Origin: Synechococcus sp. CC9311
GTDB taxonomy: Bacteria > Cyanobacteriota > Cyanobacteriia > PCC-6307 > Cyanobiaceae
Reading direction: 5' to 3'
Length of the DNA stretch: 64,000 nucleotides
Assembly (NCBI RefSeq): GCF_000014585.1
Contig: NC_008319.1
Span: 1,612,001-1,676,000, forward strand
Below are positions 15,580-23,337 of the stretch, piece after piece. How positions within the stretch are numbered: the first letter of the stretch is position 1; each line of letters begins with the position of its first letter. A program made the translations under genes and the position numbers. The notes under the pieces are model-generated. The model did no database searches, was not told where the DNA came from, and was given only the letters and a program-made list of their open reading frames with translations.

Positions 15580-15747
15580 ATGGAGGCTGATCGGGAAAGA
15601 ACCTTGCGCGAAATGAGTGTGGCCGAACTGCTACTTCGCAACGTAGGGAAGTTTGCTGCAGTGTCGGGAGTAATCGGCGTGGTGATCTGGTTGAGCTGGG
15701 TGATGCTCGACGTCAAACATCTTCAATCAGGATTCACCCTGCCATGA
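15580..15747 (+). CDS. small single-pass membrane protein (55 aa)
   Basis: ATG 15580 is closely preceded by AGCAGG. The product has a charged N terminus (MEADRERTLREMSVAELLLR), a hydrophobic helix (FAAVSGVIGVVIWLSWVML, about 27-45) and a short tail DVKHLQSGFTLP. It is convergent with doxX, and its stop lies 13 bases before the doxX stop. No family recognised, but composition and layout look like a real membrane peptide. Confidence 0.5.
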   Translation: MEADRERTLREMSVAELLLRNVGKFAAVSGVIGVVIWLSWVMLDVKHLQSGFTLP

Positions 15748-15760
15748 AGCGCCAAACAGC

Positions 15761-16300
15761 TTAAGCAACACCGTCTGATACAAAAGTATCAATAACGCCT
15801 GATTGCTCGCGCTCAAGCTCTGGACTGAAACGACGAACAATCAATTCATCGATCGCAAACAAACCAGGCCCCATGGCCAAGATCGCAACCGATGCTGCGA
15901 AATAAAGGCCAAGAAGCTCTAGCAAATAGATGTTGAAGCCCGCCGTAATGATCGCGTGATAAATAGCGACTGAGATTGTTCCCATGACCGCTAGAGCACC
16001 GAGGCGTGTCAAAAAACCTGTGATTAGGAGCCAACTACCAATCACTTCTGAAAAGGCTGCGATATAGGAAAGAAGGACTGGGAAGGGGAGATGGAGAGGC
16101 CGTACAAACGCATCAGCAAAATTTTCAATATTGGCAAGCTTCTCGTAACCGTGATGAATCAAAAGAGTTCCCGTTATGACCCTCAGGATCAAGATCCCAA
16201 AATTGGCAAAAAACGGTTTTGTCGCGATTGATCTCAACACTGGATTCACTCTTCTCAATATATCGTAATGAAAACCACGCTCCTTCGCGAAGAAAAGCAT
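15761..16300 (-). CDS. DoxX-family membrane protein
   Basis: A four-helix membrane protein. ILILRVITGTLLIHHGYEKL is the family's first helix with the GxxxxxHGxxKL signature. It is followed by PFPVLLSYIAAFSEVIGSWLLITG, LGALAVMGTISVAIYHA and LELLGLYFAASVAILAMGPG. DoxX/MauX-type proteins are linked to thiol or redox processes in membranes, but this one has no cysteine pair, so the role is open. ATG 16300 is listed; GTG codons at 16249 and 16240, nearer the conserved core, are alternative starts. Confidence 0.75.
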   Translation of the reverse strand: MLFFAKERGFHYDILRRVNPVLRSIATKPFFANFGILILRVITGTLLIHHGYEKLANIENFADAFVRPLHLPFPVLLSYIAAFSEVIGSWLLITGFLTRLGALAVMGTISVAIYHAIITAGFNIYLLELLGLYFAASVAILAMGPGLFAIDELIVRRFSPELEREQSGVIDTFVSDGVA

Positions 16301-16386
16301 CGCCAAGGCGTGTTATTAGGAATAAATACTCACTCACGCCTGAGCGAGCACAGGCGCCATAATGAGTTTTGTATCGAACTATTAAC

Positions 16387-16500
16387 ATGACTAGCGAAGC
16401 GTTGATCACTGTTTTTCTAGGTTTTGGTGCAGCAGTGACAAGTCTTACGTTTTGGAAGTTAAGCCAAAGTCGCTCACCCCAGGATTCTTCGACCCGCTGA
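16387..16500 (+). CDS. possible tiny membrane protein (37 aa)
   Basis: ATG 16387 gives MTSEALITVFLGFGAAVTSL then TFWKLSQSRSPQDSSTR. One membrane helix with a short polar tail is the architecture of photosystem and cytochrome b6f small subunits, but I do not recognise it as any of them. The ribosome-binding site is not obvious. Confidence 0.4.
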   Translation: MTSEALITVFLGFGAAVTSLTFWKLSQSRSPQDSSTR

Positions 16501-16545
16501 TACAAGTGTCCTTAGACACTTTTTGCATCTGTGCCGAATGTTCAA

Positions 16546-16965
16546 TCAGTCAACAAATCTCTTGTAAAGCCAGCGAACAAACCCGCCAAGAACAGGTACG
16601 GGGCCAAAGGTAGGACCTACAAAATCGAAATAATCCCGATGACTGATAACCTTTCCATCGGAATTAAGCTCTAGCCGCGAAGCTCCGGGATAGATGAATT
16701 CAATTCCCTTGATTTTAAGACCCATTTCCCATTCGACAAAAGCAATTTTGTTATTGATAGCTATCGCACCTGGGACAAGATAAAGATCATCACACCGTTT
16801 CATCAAGCCATCCTGTGCTCCGATATAAGCTTCGATACCTTGACGTTCCTGCGTTGGATCTCGAAAACTAACGTTCTCGTCATACAACTCTCTCCATTGA
16901 GATTCCGTTGGTGCTGGCTGCCCATAAGGCTTGGTGAACAGAGCTTTTAAACGATCAGCATCCAT
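16546..16965 (-). CDS. NTF2-like / SnoaL-type protein (139 aa)
   Basis: MDADRLKALFTKPYGQP is followed by the typical SnoaL-like pattern YDENVSFRDPTQERQGIEAY, then a strand-rich part (IAINNKIAFVEWEMGLKIKG), SRLELNSDGKVISHRDYFDF and a hydrophobic end. The fold is the cone-shaped alpha+beta barrel used by polyketide cyclases, steroid isomerases and also the OCP C-terminal domain. Ligand and reaction are unknown. The start at ATG 16965 is well placed. Confidence 0.75.
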   Translation of the reverse strand: MDADRLKALFTKPYGQPAPTESQWRELYDENVSFRDPTQERQGIEAYIGAQDGLMKRCDDLYLVPGAIAINNKIAFVEWEMGLKIKGIEFIYPGASRLELNSDGKVISHRDYFDFVGPTFGPVPVLGGFVRWLYKRFVD

Positions 16966-17048
16966 GGGTTCAGGCCTAAGGCTGTCCTAAGCCTATGAAA
17001 AGAAGTGTGATCTCTGCATAAAGTAGATCCAAATTTGTTGGACATCTT

Positions 17049-17267
17049 TTGTCGAGCCAGAATTTCCAGTACGAACCTGTAGAGGCTTTCGGCGAAGGCT
17101 TAACCACCAAACGTCCCTGGAATCAAGGATCACTTGGCTTTGTTGAGCTCCTCAACGGAAGAGTAGCGATGTTGGGCTTTATGGCTGCGATTGTTGGAGA
17201 GCTGATAAGTGGTCATGGCCCAGCAGGTCAGGTTGCAGACGTAATCCGCTGGTATTTGTCTTTGTAA
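17049..17267 (+). CDS. hli: high-light-inducible protein (Hli/Scp)
   Basis: A one-helix chlorophyll-binding protein of the LHC superfamily, associated with PSII repair and chlorophyll handling under stress. The motif ELLNGRVAMLGFMAAIVGEL (about residues 34-53) carries the ExxNGRxAMxGF signature whose Glu and Asn/Arg bind chlorophyll. The N terminus is soluble and the C terminus ends VADVIRWYLSL. The start is TTG 17049; no in-frame ATG precedes the helix. It is monocistronic. Confidence 0.9.
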   Translation: MSSQNFQYEPVEAFGEGLTTKRPWNQGSLGFVELLNGRVAMLGFMAAIVGELISGHGPAGQVADVIRWYLSL

Positions 17268-17602
17268 ACCAAACCAAAAACAATTGATTTCCGTTAAATC
17301 ATTTTTACAAAGACCGTACCGAGCTCAATTTAAAGCTCCAGCCATTTACGCATAGGAAAAGGTATCATTCAATATCTTTAAGTAATTTTCGAGCCTTAGA
17401 TGCGAAGGTGAAACCTTGCTATTAGTCTTATTGCATAACAGAAATCAATCAGTTCTTATCATTAGAATCACTCACGATTGAGCAAACAACCAGCATGTAT
17501 GAATACTGTTTCACATCTCTTTTACCCATTAGCAGTTATTTTCAGATTAGGTCAACAAATATGATCAACATCTAGGCATCACGCTTCCAATAGATCATCG
17601 AG
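17268..17602. other. AT-rich intergenic region
   Basis: About 335 bases between the hli and the convergent J-domain gene, with no supported ORF and no clear terminator. Confidence 0.5.
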
Positions 17603-17947
17603 TCACGACGTGACGATGTCTGACATCTCAGGCAGTAGTAAGACGTCACGGGCATTGTTCAGACGAATCATCATCTCTGGGTCACCACCCTTATCAGGGT
17701 GGTGCTGCACAGCCAATGCTTTGTGCACCCTCTTCACCGCCTGTTCAGTTAATCGACCTGAAAGAGCCAATCCCAAGGTCTGTCTCGCACAAATCGCTTC
17801 AAAATCAGGATCCCTACCCAAGGGCTGACGCTCGCGACCATGGTTGGACTGACCAGGTTTGCGCTTTCTACTTCGGTTTCGCTTGCTCCCGCCAGCATTA
17901 CCTGTTCCAAAACCAGAGCCCCCTTGGGCATCTTGATCGCTCGTCAT
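17603..17947 (-). CDS. J-domain (DnaJ-like) protein (114 aa)
   Basis: The C-terminal half is a J domain: ALSGRLTEQAVKRVHKALAV then the invariant HPD in QHHPDKGGDPEMM, and LNNARDVLL. The N-terminal part is Gly/Ser/Lys-rich and disordered (GSKRNRSRKRKPGQSNHG). Such proteins stimulate an Hsp70 partner; the low-complexity arm may choose a substrate. The start at ATG 17947 (MTSDQDAQGG) is preferred over the frame up to 17998. Confidence 0.8.
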   Translation of the reverse strand: MTSDQDAQGGSGFGTGNAGGSKRNRSRKRKPGQSNHGRERQPLGRDPDFEAICARQTLGLALSGRLTEQAVKRVHKALAVQHHPDKGGDPEMMIRLNNARDVLLLPEMSDIVTS

Positions 17948-18007
17948 GGTGATCGCACATGAATTGCCAGCCTGCCGGATCGCGATCACCGGATGCAAAG
18001 CAAACCC

Positions 18008-19258
18008 TCACTGGTTCAAAAATGGCCTTGGGTCTTGATCGAAACGATGATCAAAGGGCGGGGGGGCTGACTGGGCCTCACCATCAAGAGCTGCTGTCGC
18101 ATCAAGGGCCTTCCTCAACAACCGAGCACTCTGCAAAGGCATATCTCTGGGCACCGAAATTCGATCTCTTAAGTAACGGAGACCGCTTGCAGTATCGGCA
18201 TTTGGCTGGCAAAGATCGCCTGATATCAAATAGGTCAATGCAGCACGGAGGGGCTGATCAAACCCAGCACCGAGAGGATTGCGAGCCAATAGCGCAGCAC
18301 GATGGCGCAGAACTCTCTCGAGTGCCCTTTCAGAAAACATCACACCGTCGTCAGTCATCTCGGCACACCAACCAGTTTCGAGTTCAGCGAGACCAGCACC
18401 TTGATCCACCGCACGCGCCATCTCTTGCTGTTCGGGACTTGCATTGCTCCAACAACCACCCATTTGTGGTGGCAAGTCGTGGGCATGGGTATGGAAATCA
18501 CTTTGGGTACCGCGATAAGTCGCAAGCTGCTCCAAAGCGTTGAACCATTGATCGATACCTGGATGCTCTTGACGAAGCGCAAAGCCCTTGAAATAGGCCA
18601 ACGATGCATTCATCCTCTCGACGTAAGGAACGAACACCAAATCTGCCGTTCCTGGATGCGCTCCACCCGGATGATCAGGATCAAGCCATCGGCCACCTCC
18701 GGCTGTCAGCGCCTCCTCCATTTGACGTGCAATCGTATGAAACTGTTCACGCGCTTGAACCTCCTGCCGGTTATTCAGCCTGGGTGTGCAGAGCCAAATA
18801 CACCAAGCGCGAAACAAAAGACGCTCAAGATCGCGCAACCGTCGCACACGTTTGTCATGCATCCCTGTGCCCAAAGGGCCAAAGGCATGCTCCAACACTT
18901 CAAGGATGCGATCACTTTCTGTAAAAAGGCGTCCATCCAACTCAAGGGCTGGAAGCATTCCTGATGGCACCTTTGCGGTAAACCATGGCTCTTTCGGCCC
19001 ATAGCAGCGCATGGTGACTTTTCGAATCCGATAAGGGACTCGATGAAACTCCAGCCATAGCCAAACCTTCTGGCAATAGGGGCACCAAGCGTGGTGATCA
19101 CGAAACAGCGTGACCCGTACCTGAGACTCCAACTCTCCAAACAATCGCAATGTGGCTTGTGCATTAGCTGGACCTTCACAACGCTCTGCAGGTTCAGGTG
19201 CCAAGGCATCCAGCTCCTCCCAACTCAGGGCAACAGCATTAGCGAGCAGATCGGACAT
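18008..19258 (-). CDS. glutathione S-transferase-like protein (416 aa)
   Basis: A thioredoxin-fold N-terminal domain contains FRDHHAWCPYCQKVWLWLEF (about 52-71) with a CPYC active site like glutaredoxins and omega-type GSTs. It continues with VPSGMLPALELDGRLFTESD (about 97-116), the cis-Pro and Glu/Ser glutathione-binding segment. A long helical C-terminal domain follows. It is about twice the length of ordinary GSTs because of extra C-terminal sequence (about 280-416) that I do not recognise. Dithiol CPYC suggests reductase or dehydroascorbate-reductase-like chemistry. Confidence 0.8.
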   Translation of the reverse strand: MSDLLANAVALSWEELDALAPEPAERCEGPANAQATLRLFGELESQVRVTLFRDHHAWCPYCQKVWLWLEFHRVPYRIRKVTMRCYGPKEPWFTAKVPSGMLPALELDGRLFTESDRILEVLEHAFGPLGTGMHDKRVRRLRDLERLLFRAWCIWLCTPRLNNRQEVQAREQFHTIARQMEEALTAGGGRWLDPDHPGGAHPGTADLVFVPYVERMNASLAYFKGFALRQEHPGIDQWFNALEQLATYRGTQSDFHTHAHDLPPQMGGCWSNASPEQQEMARAVDQGAGLAELETGWCAEMTDDGVMFSERALERVLRHRAALLARNPLGAGFDQPLRAALTYLISGDLCQPNADTASGLRYLRDRISVPRDMPLQSARLLRKALDATAALDGEAQSAPPPFDHRFDQDPRPFLNQ

Positions 19259-19283
19259 AGCCCACGTTCGGATCTATGCATGA

Positions 19284-19520
19284 TCAAGGATCACCGAGCC
19301 TGCGGTTGCTCAGGAGGGCATACTCCTTAGCCTCAAACGTGTTGTGCAGCATTGGCTCACCGCCATTCAGCAACCAGAGTTCAAGCCGAGCATCATCGGG
19401 CGCCTCGAAAAAGTACACCTCAAACGGCATCAAAACTTTTTCACAAAAGAAATGACTCTCGCCAATACATTTGAGAATGACCATTTTTGAGGAGTCGTTG
19501 TGATAGCAACATTCGCCCAT
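19284..19520 (-). CDS. DUF1830 protein (78 aa)
   Basis: CCYHNDSSKMVILKCIGESH, then FFCEKVLMPFEVYFFEAPDD and ARLELWLLN match the cyanobacterial DUF1830 family: the C-Y-x-N-x-S/T start, the F.E.V..P...FEAP centre and the LE strand. Small, soluble, beta-rich, unknown role. ATG 19520 start. It is followed on the same strand by the GST gene after 25 bases, so co-transcription is possible. Confidence 0.8.
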   Translation of the reverse strand: MGECCYHNDSSKMVILKCIGESHFFCEKVLMPFEVYFFEAPDDARLELWLLNGGEPMLHNTFEAKEYALLSNRRLGDP

Positions 19521-19656
19521 CTAAGAATCACATTCACGATCAGAAGAACATCCTCTGAAAACCTCAGAAAGGTTGTCTAACTCAACACAAAAACAGACCC
19601 ATCTTTAGGTTTTTTTTATTTCCAATGCGACGATTGTCTTGTTCTTGCCCGCTCTC

Positions 19657-20130
19657 ATGAATTTCGCCATTCTGAATGCGAGAGAGAAGGCTGTGCGACT
19701 GACGGGCACTGGCCTCAAGAGCAGTGATCTCTTGGGATGCTGGTATCTGCAAACGGTTTGGTCGAAAGGAGACCAGAAAGCCAACCCGTTTAGCAGCTGG
19801 ATGCTGAGAAGCCTGGATGCCCGCCTCATGATCAACGCAGAGTTAGGGGACAACTGCAGAGAGTTGCGTCTTTCTAACGCCGTCAACTTGGGGCCTGTTG
19901 AACTTAAATTTCAAGGCCCAGGTTTGTTGAAAGGGAAGCGCCCATTACTGATCTTTCACTTTGACTCGCTAACGCTGCGGATTGGTGGAATTGTCTTGCT
20001 CAAAAAAGCATTGCCCGCTCCAGAGAAAAAGCGCACTCCTTTTTTTGCTCTGATCGAACGCAATCCTGATGGCTGGATGGCAGCCCGTGGACGGGGTGGC
20101 GGACTCGCGCTCTGGACACTCAAGGATTAA
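19657..20130 (+). CDS. conserved protein, possibly PAP/fibrillin-like (157 aa)
   Basis: The protein has GLKSSDLLGCWYLQTVWSKG near the start, then SLDARLMINAELGDNCREL, LSNAVNLGPVELKFQGPG and LLIFHFDSLTLRIGGIVLL. The order of a 'LLGCW.L..VW' segment followed by beta strands resembles lipid-associated plastid fibrillin domains, but the match is by eye and tentative. I chose ATG 19657 over 19639. It is convergent with the PPOX gene, with an 11-base overlap at the ends. Confidence 0.55.
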   Translation: MNFAILNAREKAVRLTGTGLKSSDLLGCWYLQTVWSKGDQKANPFSSWMLRSLDARLMINAELGDNCRELRLSNAVNLGPVELKFQGPGLLKGKRPLLIFHFDSLTLRIGGIVLLKKALPAPEKKRTPFFALIERNPDGWMAARGRGGGLALWTLKD

Positions 20131-20692
20131 TCCTTTGTTCTTGCCATTGCGTGGAAGACAACCACAGACGTCGCACGTGCGGGTGCGACTTGAGATCGAG
20201 CTGCTCAATGCGATGCAAGGAAATCCGAAGAAGGCGCAAATGCTCTGGCATCGCTGAATCCTCTGACACTTCCTGAGGCCATGGACCTTGAGGATCAAAT
20301 GGATCACCGGGAGGGGGCCAGGCCCAGACTGCTCGACCAGAAGGTGAGAGTCGCTTCCACTCTGGATTCAAAGCCACAGAATCATCTGCGGCAGAGATCA
20401 GTCTTGCCGTTCCACGGAGGCGAAACTGCTCGCGAGCCTTACGAAACAACCAGCACAACTCCACCTCAGGTGTTCGTTCAATCTCTAAGCACTTCTCACT
20501 GCGGGCATCAGTTAGCAGGTCCATCGTCGCCGCCGCACTCCAATCGCGGAAAACGAGCGTTCGCACTCTTGGACAACCATCAACCGCAAGACTTGCAAGC
20601 TGCACCCAGCGACCACCCGGTGAACGACCTTCCCTCTTGCGTGCCGCAATCAAGAGTGGTCTCCAAGGAGGGAGGGACTGCGTTGCATCCAT
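20120..20692 (-). CDS. pyridoxamine 5'-phosphate oxidase-like flavoprotein
   Basis: WRPLLIAARKREGRSPGGRW, then VQLASLAVDGCPRVRTLVFR, DARSEKCLEIERTPEVELCW and FRLRGTARLI follow the split-barrel FMN-binding PPOX order (T.R.V..R strand, S.K...I.....E.C). The end LDLKSHPHVRRLWLS replaces the PdxH WRL finish, so it belongs to the cyanobacterial PPOX-like branch rather than true PdxH. The start is ATG 20692, one base after the upstream peroxiredoxin-like stop, which indicates one operon. Confidence 0.8.
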   Translation of the reverse strand: MDATQSLPPWRPLLIAARKREGRSPGGRWVQLASLAVDGCPRVRTLVFRDWSAAATMDLLTDARSEKCLEIERTPEVELCWLFRKAREQFRLRGTARLISAADDSVALNPEWKRLSPSGRAVWAWPPPGDPFDPQGPWPQEVSEDSAMPEHLRLLRISLHRIEQLDLKSHPHVRRLWLSSTQWQEQRINP

Positions 20693-20693
20693 A

Positions 20694-21389
20694 TCAGTGC
20701 TCAATGTCCAGCCAAGGATCAAGAAAAGTAAGTGGCTTATTCATTGTTTCCGAGAAGCCCAAGATGCCCTGGTCGCGATGAAAGTAGAGAACTGAATCAT
20801 CCTCGTCCAACAGAAATGTGCCGCCTCGCTGAGTGATGTAAGCGTTGTTGGGAACATAAGTTCCCCACTTTGTTAGCACTTCATTCATGTTGCGAAGACG
20901 AACCGTGGCCAGCTCGAACGGGCGTAGAAACCCGCTTCCCCCAGCCAGGCGAAACAAAGGAGAGTCTTCAAAACGAGCGGGAGCATTGCGGTCTCCCATA
21001 TATCCCCTCAGAACTTCAGCAAGAGTGCCAGGGGAACCAATCCCTGCACACATCAACAGAAGAGATGGCCAAGGGCCTCCAGCAGCTTGAAGTCCTGGTG
21101 AAAGACCAACACTGCGATGCAGATCCGCATCGGGAACCACCCGAAGCTGAGACCTTGGAAATCCTGTAAACACGCAAAAACGATCAGCACCTGCTTGATC
21201 TCCGATCGCAATACCCAACGTCTTGATCCCTGCGTGCTCCAAACGAGAAAGCGCAGGCACAAGGGCTTGGGCATATTCCATTGAGTCGAAATCACCCAGC
21301 TGTGTGAACAGCAATACCAAACGCTTGGAGCCTGATTCCATGCCAGGAATTTGCTGGAGGTAAGCGCGTATGGCTTCTGGTGCTTTCAT
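20694..21389 (-). CDS. peroxiredoxin-like (AhpC/TSA-related) protein
   Basis: A thioredoxin-like fold: KRLVLLFTQLGDFDSMEYAQ, ALSRLEHAGIKTLGIAIGDQ, FCVFTGFPRSQLRVVPDADL and HRSVGL match the AhpC/TSA-like 2 family. The place of the peroxidatic Cys (usually PxxxTxxC) is occupied by QLGDFDS, without Cys, so classical peroxidase activity is doubtful. The C-terminal half (TQRGGTFLLDEDDSVLYFHR, then DQGILGFSE) is also family-typical. It precedes the PPOX gene in the same operon. Confidence 0.75.
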   Translation of the reverse strand: MKAPEAIRAYLQQIPGMESGSKRLVLLFTQLGDFDSMEYAQALVPALSRLEHAGIKTLGIAIGDQAGADRFCVFTGFPRSQLRVVPDADLHRSVGLSPGLQAAGGPWPSLLLMCAGIGSPGTLAEVLRGYMGDRNAPARFEDSPLFRLAGGSGFLRPFELATVRLRNMNEVLTKWGTYVPNNAYITQRGGTFLLDEDDSVLYFHRDQGILGFSETMNKPLTFLDPWLDIEH

Positions 21390-21699
21390 ATTCGATCAAG
21401 CCTTAACGGAGTCATTCGATACTGAGATCTCAAGCCTAAGCAAAATTGGATCCGATCTCCTAATTTAAAAATTTCATGCACCAACTCAGGATGTAGAAAA
21501 CATCATGGGAAAGACCAAGCGATTGCTGTTTGCACCATCAACAGCAACCCAAAAAGATTCGCGTGTATGACATTTGACTGATCAGATTTGAATCTTCCTA
21601 AATACAATCAATTCCCCCTAGCCATGGCAACTTTTCAATGAATTTTATTGGTGCAATCACTTCGCCTGTGCTGAATCAGCACGCGTTTCAACAAAGTGA
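21390..21699. other. intergenic region upstream of the peroxiredoxin-like gene
   Basis: About 310 AT-rich bases. No supported gene; probably contains the promoter of the 20120-21389 operon. No specific box identified. Confidence 0.45.
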
Positions 21700-21900
21700 T
21701 TAAGTCTCATCACTGCGTAATCCAAAATCCGAGATCATTGACAGGATCGCTTCTTCAATCTCTAACTCTTCTAACCGCCACTGCTTGGAGGAAGCATTCG
21801 GAATGTCAATGCGCTTGTAAATGTGACCATCAGTCACAAGGTACTGGCTGGGATCAACCATTTTTTTAGAGGTGACAATCAAGGCGAGGTCTCCATCCAC
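21700..21900 (-). CDS. conserved hypothetical protein (about 66 aa)
   Basis: MDGDLALIVTSKKMVDPSQY then LVTDGHIYKRIDIPNASSKQ and ELEIEEAILSMISDFG. It looks like a small beta domain plus a C-terminal helix. The start used is GTG 21900, but the frame remains open for 11 more codons with protein-like residues (SDQIWIVDG) and no ATG/GTG/TTG, so the real start may be lost or unusual. Confidence 0.5.
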   Translation of the reverse strand: MDGDLALIVTSKKMVDPSQYLVTDGHIYKRIDIPNASSKQWRLEELEIEEAILSMISDFGLRSDET

Positions 21901-22080
21901 AATCCAAATCTGATCGGACCATGCAGGGTGTCACAAGGGTTTGTCTTGGGGAGCACATCAAGACTGGCTGGCCTCCCCCGACCACCAGCCACGATCACAA
22001 GCCATGGAGGGCGGGCGATGAGGACTGAGAATCGTTAGCCACAGAGCGATGATGACCCATCCATGAATGCAGCATTCAGC

Positions 22081-22431
22081 ATGAAAAGCCAACATCTTTA
22101 CCTTCCGCTGCTGCTGCTTGCGCTCGGAGCATCCAGCTCAGTTCATGCCAGTTGCGACACCTTTTCAACCAAGCTGAGCAGGATTAATGCTGAAGAGGAA
22201 AAATCCTTCAAAGAAGCGCGAAAAAAGTACGTCCAAAAGAAATGTGGATCTCAAAGCCAATCCTGGATCGGAGGCGCGGCAGGCTCCAGACGATTTCAAT
22301 ATTTAAATTGCAAACTCAGTGCGAGGAACAGCGACGCGTTCAAAAAAGAATGGGCTGTCAATGCTGCGAGTTGGCAGGCCAAGCGAGAGAAAGTAAACAT
22401 TGAGCTCCTCTCCTTGAGTTGTACTGAATGA
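22081..22431 (+). CDS. secreted hypothetical protein (116 aa)
   Basis: A signal peptide (MKSQHLYLPLLLLALGASSSV, then HASC) is followed by a charged helical region (INAEEEKSFKEARKKYVQKK) and four cysteines in the mature part (SCDTF, KKCGS, NCKLS, LSCTE), compatible with two disulfides in the periplasm. ATG 22063 would add six residues. No family recognised. Confidence 0.55.
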   Translation: MKSQHLYLPLLLLALGASSSVHASCDTFSTKLSRINAEEEKSFKEARKKYVQKKCGSQSQSWIGGAAGSRRFQYLNCKLSARNSDAFKKEWAVNAASWQAKREKVNIELLSLSCTE

Positions 22432-22744
22432 TTGATTCCACAACACCAACAAGAAAGGCCAGTGCAGCGTTTAAAACCAGTTTCTTAGCAACAGACTCAA
22501 ACAGAACTGGCTTGACCTTTCAAAGAAACGCCAATGCACTCGCCTCTTCCCCAGGAAGAAATATCCAGGATCGATCCAGGCAGCCTGATTCAGCTTTAGC
22601 CAGCAACAACCTCGGCGTTGACGCGCGCAACCAACTCAACTAGAACGAATGTACCAGCGACAGACTCTTGGCTCCGAGCTCGCCCTATGCCACTTTCCAG
22701 GCTGAAGCGTGGATGCATGACTCTGTCATCAGCCCTCGAAAGAC
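22432..22744. other. spacer without supported gene
   Basis: About 310 bases. A 71-codon frame starting in the overlap ATGA at 22428 has low-complexity Ser/Asn/Arg-rich content and is not convincing. Confidence 0.4.
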
Positions 22745-22993
22745 ATGCCACACCAGGACTGGATCCAGGACCCCAACTCCACTGACACGAAACGGTTCCA
22801 CCCCGACGAAAAGAGTTGGGGCCGTGATCCACACGTCTTCGTGGATTCAGGGCGACCTCTTTCAGGTGACCCTCCCCTGTTGAAGACGCGTGTCCATTTG
22901 AGCCAGCAAACAGCTAATCAACTTTGGCGAGAACTCTTACGCGTCGGATGGCGACCCTGCAGCCCACAGTGGAGTCCAGACTCAGACATCTGA
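22745..22993 (+). CDS. DUF1651 protein (82 aa)
   Basis: RFHPDEKSWGRDPHVFVDSG, then RPLSGDPPLLKTRVHLS and QLWRELLRVGWRPCSPQW are the hallmark of DUF1651, a short family restricted to marine Synechococcus and Prochlorococcus. The N terminus before KRFHPDE is variable; ATG 22745 is the first start that keeps the domain intact. Function unknown. Confidence 0.8.
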   Translation: MPHQDWIQDPNSTDTKRFHPDEKSWGRDPHVFVDSGRPLSGDPPLLKTRVHLSQQTANQLWRELLRVGWRPCSPQWSPDSDI

Positions 22994-23045
22994 GCTTCCT
23001 CTATTACCAGTCAACGCTGCATTCGGAATGCCTCATCCAAAGCGT

Positions 23046-23315
23046 TTAACCAAATTGGTAATGCTTGCGGACAGGTTGGTGAACCTCCCAAGTGCAGCTC
23101 ATTCCCTTTGGAAACACAACAAGATCTCCAGCCCCAAAGCGGACCGGCTCGCCCCCATCCGGGGTCACCGTTACGTCCCCGTCCAGCAACAAACAGGTTT
23201 CACTCTGGTCGTAAGTCCAGGGGAATGTGCTGATGTCGCAGCCCCAAATCGGCCAGTCGCGCAACCCAAGAGCCAGGATCGTGCTCTCGGGGCAAGTCGA
23301 TGTGACGCTGATCAT
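23046..23315 (-). CDS. cupin-domain protein (89 aa)
   Basis: TFPWTYDQSETCLLLDGDVT (about 33-52), then PDGGEPVRFGAGDLVVFPKG (about 55-74) and MSCTWEVHQPVRKHYQFG give the two cupin motifs of the DUF861/EutQ-like single-domain group. The first motif lacks the usual His pair, so metal binding is uncertain. The start ATG 23315 gives the family length. It lies 22 bases downstream of the Rieske oxygenase gene, on the same strand. Confidence 0.8.
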   Translation of the reverse strand: MISVTSTCPESTILALGLRDWPIWGCDISTFPWTYDQSETCLLLDGDVTVTPDGGEPVRFGAGDLVVFPKGMSCTWEVHQPVRKHYQFG

Positions 23316-23337
23316 CACACTAATTAAGCAGACTTTC

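Noticed and set aside
22428-22643. 71-aa plus-strand frame overlapping the previous stop as ATGA
   Set aside because: The overlap is suggestive, but the product is low-complexity Ser/Thr/Asn/Arg-rich without helix or strand pattern.
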